Assembly: GCF_040183065.1 (NCBI RefSeq)
Contig: NC_091131.1
Location: 104,099,830-104,163,829 of the forward strand
DNA length: 64,000 bases
DNA from: Periplaneta americana
Lineage: Eukaryota > Arthropoda > Insecta > Blattodea > Blattidae
Reading direction: 5' to 3'
Part shown: piece after piece, positions 62,941 through 64,000 of the stretch
Layout of the letters: each line of letters opens with the position of its first letter
How positions within the stretch are numbered: position 1 is the first letter of the stretch
Translations under genes and position numbers: made by a program
The notes under the pieces: model-generated
The model's input: the letters and a program-made list of their open reading frames with translations, nothing else
What the model was told of the DNA's origin: nothing
The model's database searches: none

Positions 62941-64000
62941 ATACCAAGTAATAATGCTCATACATAGGGGGTGTTTCGCCTCATAGACAATTGGGCAGAC
63001 GTTCGAAACAGGATCACGACTCATCTAATCAAATCAGAGCTGAAAACTGCAGTCGACTTTAACGATTACGCTAGAAAAATCTGTCTCAAAATTCTCGTAA
63101 TTTAAGCCTAGCTGGCGAAGTGTAGAATAAAGTTGTTTTTAGTAGCTAACTGAACGGAATATTTGTCAATCTTATATGCGAAATTTTGTCGATTCCTTAA
63201 TCTCCCGTATTTTCTTCAAAACAAGTTGACAAACCAAATTTGCAGTACAAGATACTTCTCAATTTCAAAAATTTATTTGCTGACTATCAAGCTCCATTTT
63301 ACAAATTGTAAATAGTCAATCAACAACAATACTATTGTGACAGAACTGCAAGCACTGCGCGGTACGTAGACTGTTTTACTACAGCAGCCAGCTGACTACT
63401 ACGGCCAGTGGAGCCAGGTTTCGGCGACAGATAACGGCACGAAAATGGAACATGTTCTATTCCCCCGGCAGTAGACCTTGGCACTGCCGCCGTAATTCTG
63501 TTAGGCGTAGTGAAATACTGCCCATATAGCCGCCTAGATTTGTTTTGCGTGTATTCCATTTTCAGGCTGTAGACTGCAGCTCACAGCAGCTGTCAAATAC
63601 AGCTAGTGGAGTCCTAGCCTTAGGCTCAATTAATGGGAAGGTAGACTTTTGTCTTCGAGTAAGATATTCATATCGATTAGATTTCTGTTTTATTTTATTT
63701 CTATGGTAGTAAGTTATTAAATTACGAGTATATTTATAAATTTCTTCAATAGTTAATACTTTAAAATCTGTATAAATTAAATTTGTTGGGTAATTCATAT
63801 TTTGGTTAGACAAATTTTTATTAATCTTCTGTGTAATAAAATTAATGGATTAAGTACAGCTGATGCTACTACAAACAAACAAACAAACAAACAAACAAAC
63901 TGGAACAAACTGATGAACATCCCGAAGCAGATAGATGTGGATTGGAAAGAGAGGAGACTGTTCAGTGATCTTTATATGAAGCGAGTCAAAGTCAGCATAG

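Larger units (their letters stand above)
62038..63619 (+). mobile_element. PIF/Harbinger element, TTA target, carrying RTE-A
   Basis: Ends GGCTAGGGCTCCCACTAGCT (left) and, in reverse complement, GGCTAGGACTCCACTAGCTG (right). Similarity extends for about 55 bp. TTA flanks both sides (62035-62037, 63620-63622). It contains a transposase N-terminal relic and a later RTE-A insertion. Confidence 0.88.
61968..63840 (-). pseudogene. CR1/Jockey-like reverse transcriptase C-terminus, interrupted
   Basis: The upstream half (63840-63623) has QKINKNLSNQNMNYPTNLIY and FKVLTIEEIYKYTRN. The downstream half (62034-61968) has ALKHRASFGPRLYNKI and stops shortly after. Omitting the Harbinger insertion and one copy of TTA leaves the reading frame continuous, so the insertion is well defined. 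Only the extreme C-terminus remains. Confidence 0.8.
61549..63870 (-). mobile_element. CR1/Jockey-like LINE 3' part, split by a Harbinger
   Basis: Two halves of one minus-strand reading frame lie at 63623-63840 and 61968-62034. A 3' UTR to 61549 ends with AGCTAAATAAATAAAATAA. A CAAA microsatellite (63871-63899) marks the 5' junction. Confidence 0.8.
61462..64000 (+). mobile_element. RTE-B LINE, split by a nested insertion, runs off the window
   Basis: 61462-61548 (GGCGAAAGATACCTAGAGAA to GACAGAGTGGAT) and 63900-64000 (TGGAACAAACTGATGAACAT...GACTGTTCAGTGATCTTTAT) are adjacent parts of the RT A-motif region as seen at 53945-54120. 2.35 kb of other elements lie between. Confidence 0.85.

Noticed and set aside
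1-64000. CRISPR arrays or prokaryotic features
   Set aside because: All tandem arrays are contiguous repeats without unique spacers, and the whole context is eukaryotic retroposons and DNA transposons.

Overview
This is AT-rich, repeat-dense animal DNA with no recognisable host protein-coding, rRNA or functional tRNA gene. The mix of transposon families points to a large insect genome: two RTE-like LINEs with very short 3' ends, CR1/Jockey-like LINEs, tRNA-headed SINEs, hAT, Tc1/mariner with a DUF4817-type helix-turn-helix, PIF/Harbinger, a TTAA-target Kolobok-like element, a Helitron and a solo LTR. A cockroach (Blattodea, Periplaneta-like) is my best guess; this comes from the feel of the repeats and was not tested by a search. 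Every coding segment I recognise is transposon-derived and most are broken by frameshifts, stops or truncation.

Layout. 0-9 kb: a diverged direct duplication (1-775 and 7671-8535), a 5'-truncated LINE with an open RT frame (1.4-2.7 kb), a mariner relic inside a LINE tail (4.1 kb) and a hAT inside an RTE-A LINE (5.0-5.9 kb). 9-14.5 kb: a composite tRNA-like repeat in two inverted copies, a hairpin-bearing minisatellite, an internally deleted mariner (12.4-13.4 kb) and an 84-bp alternating tandem array. 16-21 kb: a foldback mariner inside RTE-B, an inverted pentanucleotide array split by a solo LTR, and two MITEs. 21.8-33.7 kb: four RTE-A copies. One is split by a 3-kb TTAA element with a Mutator-like transposase domain. 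It is followed by a Harbinger with converging MADF and DDE genes, itself hit by a SINE, a hAT and a MITE. 34-48 kb: a 32-bp minisatellite, further LINEs, Harbinger and hAT elements, three copies of one tRNA-like SINE, and a 140-bp alternating tandem array. 48.7-50.1 kb: a Helitron. 50-60 kb: a CR1/Jockey-like LINE, mariner relics, a mariner carrying RTE-B, two hATs with 8-bp duplications, and a transposon-type protein I cannot name. 61.4-64 kb: a four-level nest.

The elements mostly record successive insertions. Several sites can be proven because an uninterrupted paralogous copy of the host repeat lies in the same window. Two signals are not explained by ordinary annotation. First, the octamer TAGGCCTA occurs about 15 times, and in three places alignment shows it is a 6-bp insertion (TA to TA-GGCC-TA) into an existing repeat, which looks like a transposition or excision scar. 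Second, several unrelated retroposon families end in a small hairpin with a four-base loop, often of the extra-stable C(UNCG)G or C(CUUG)G kind, just upstream of the 3' tail.
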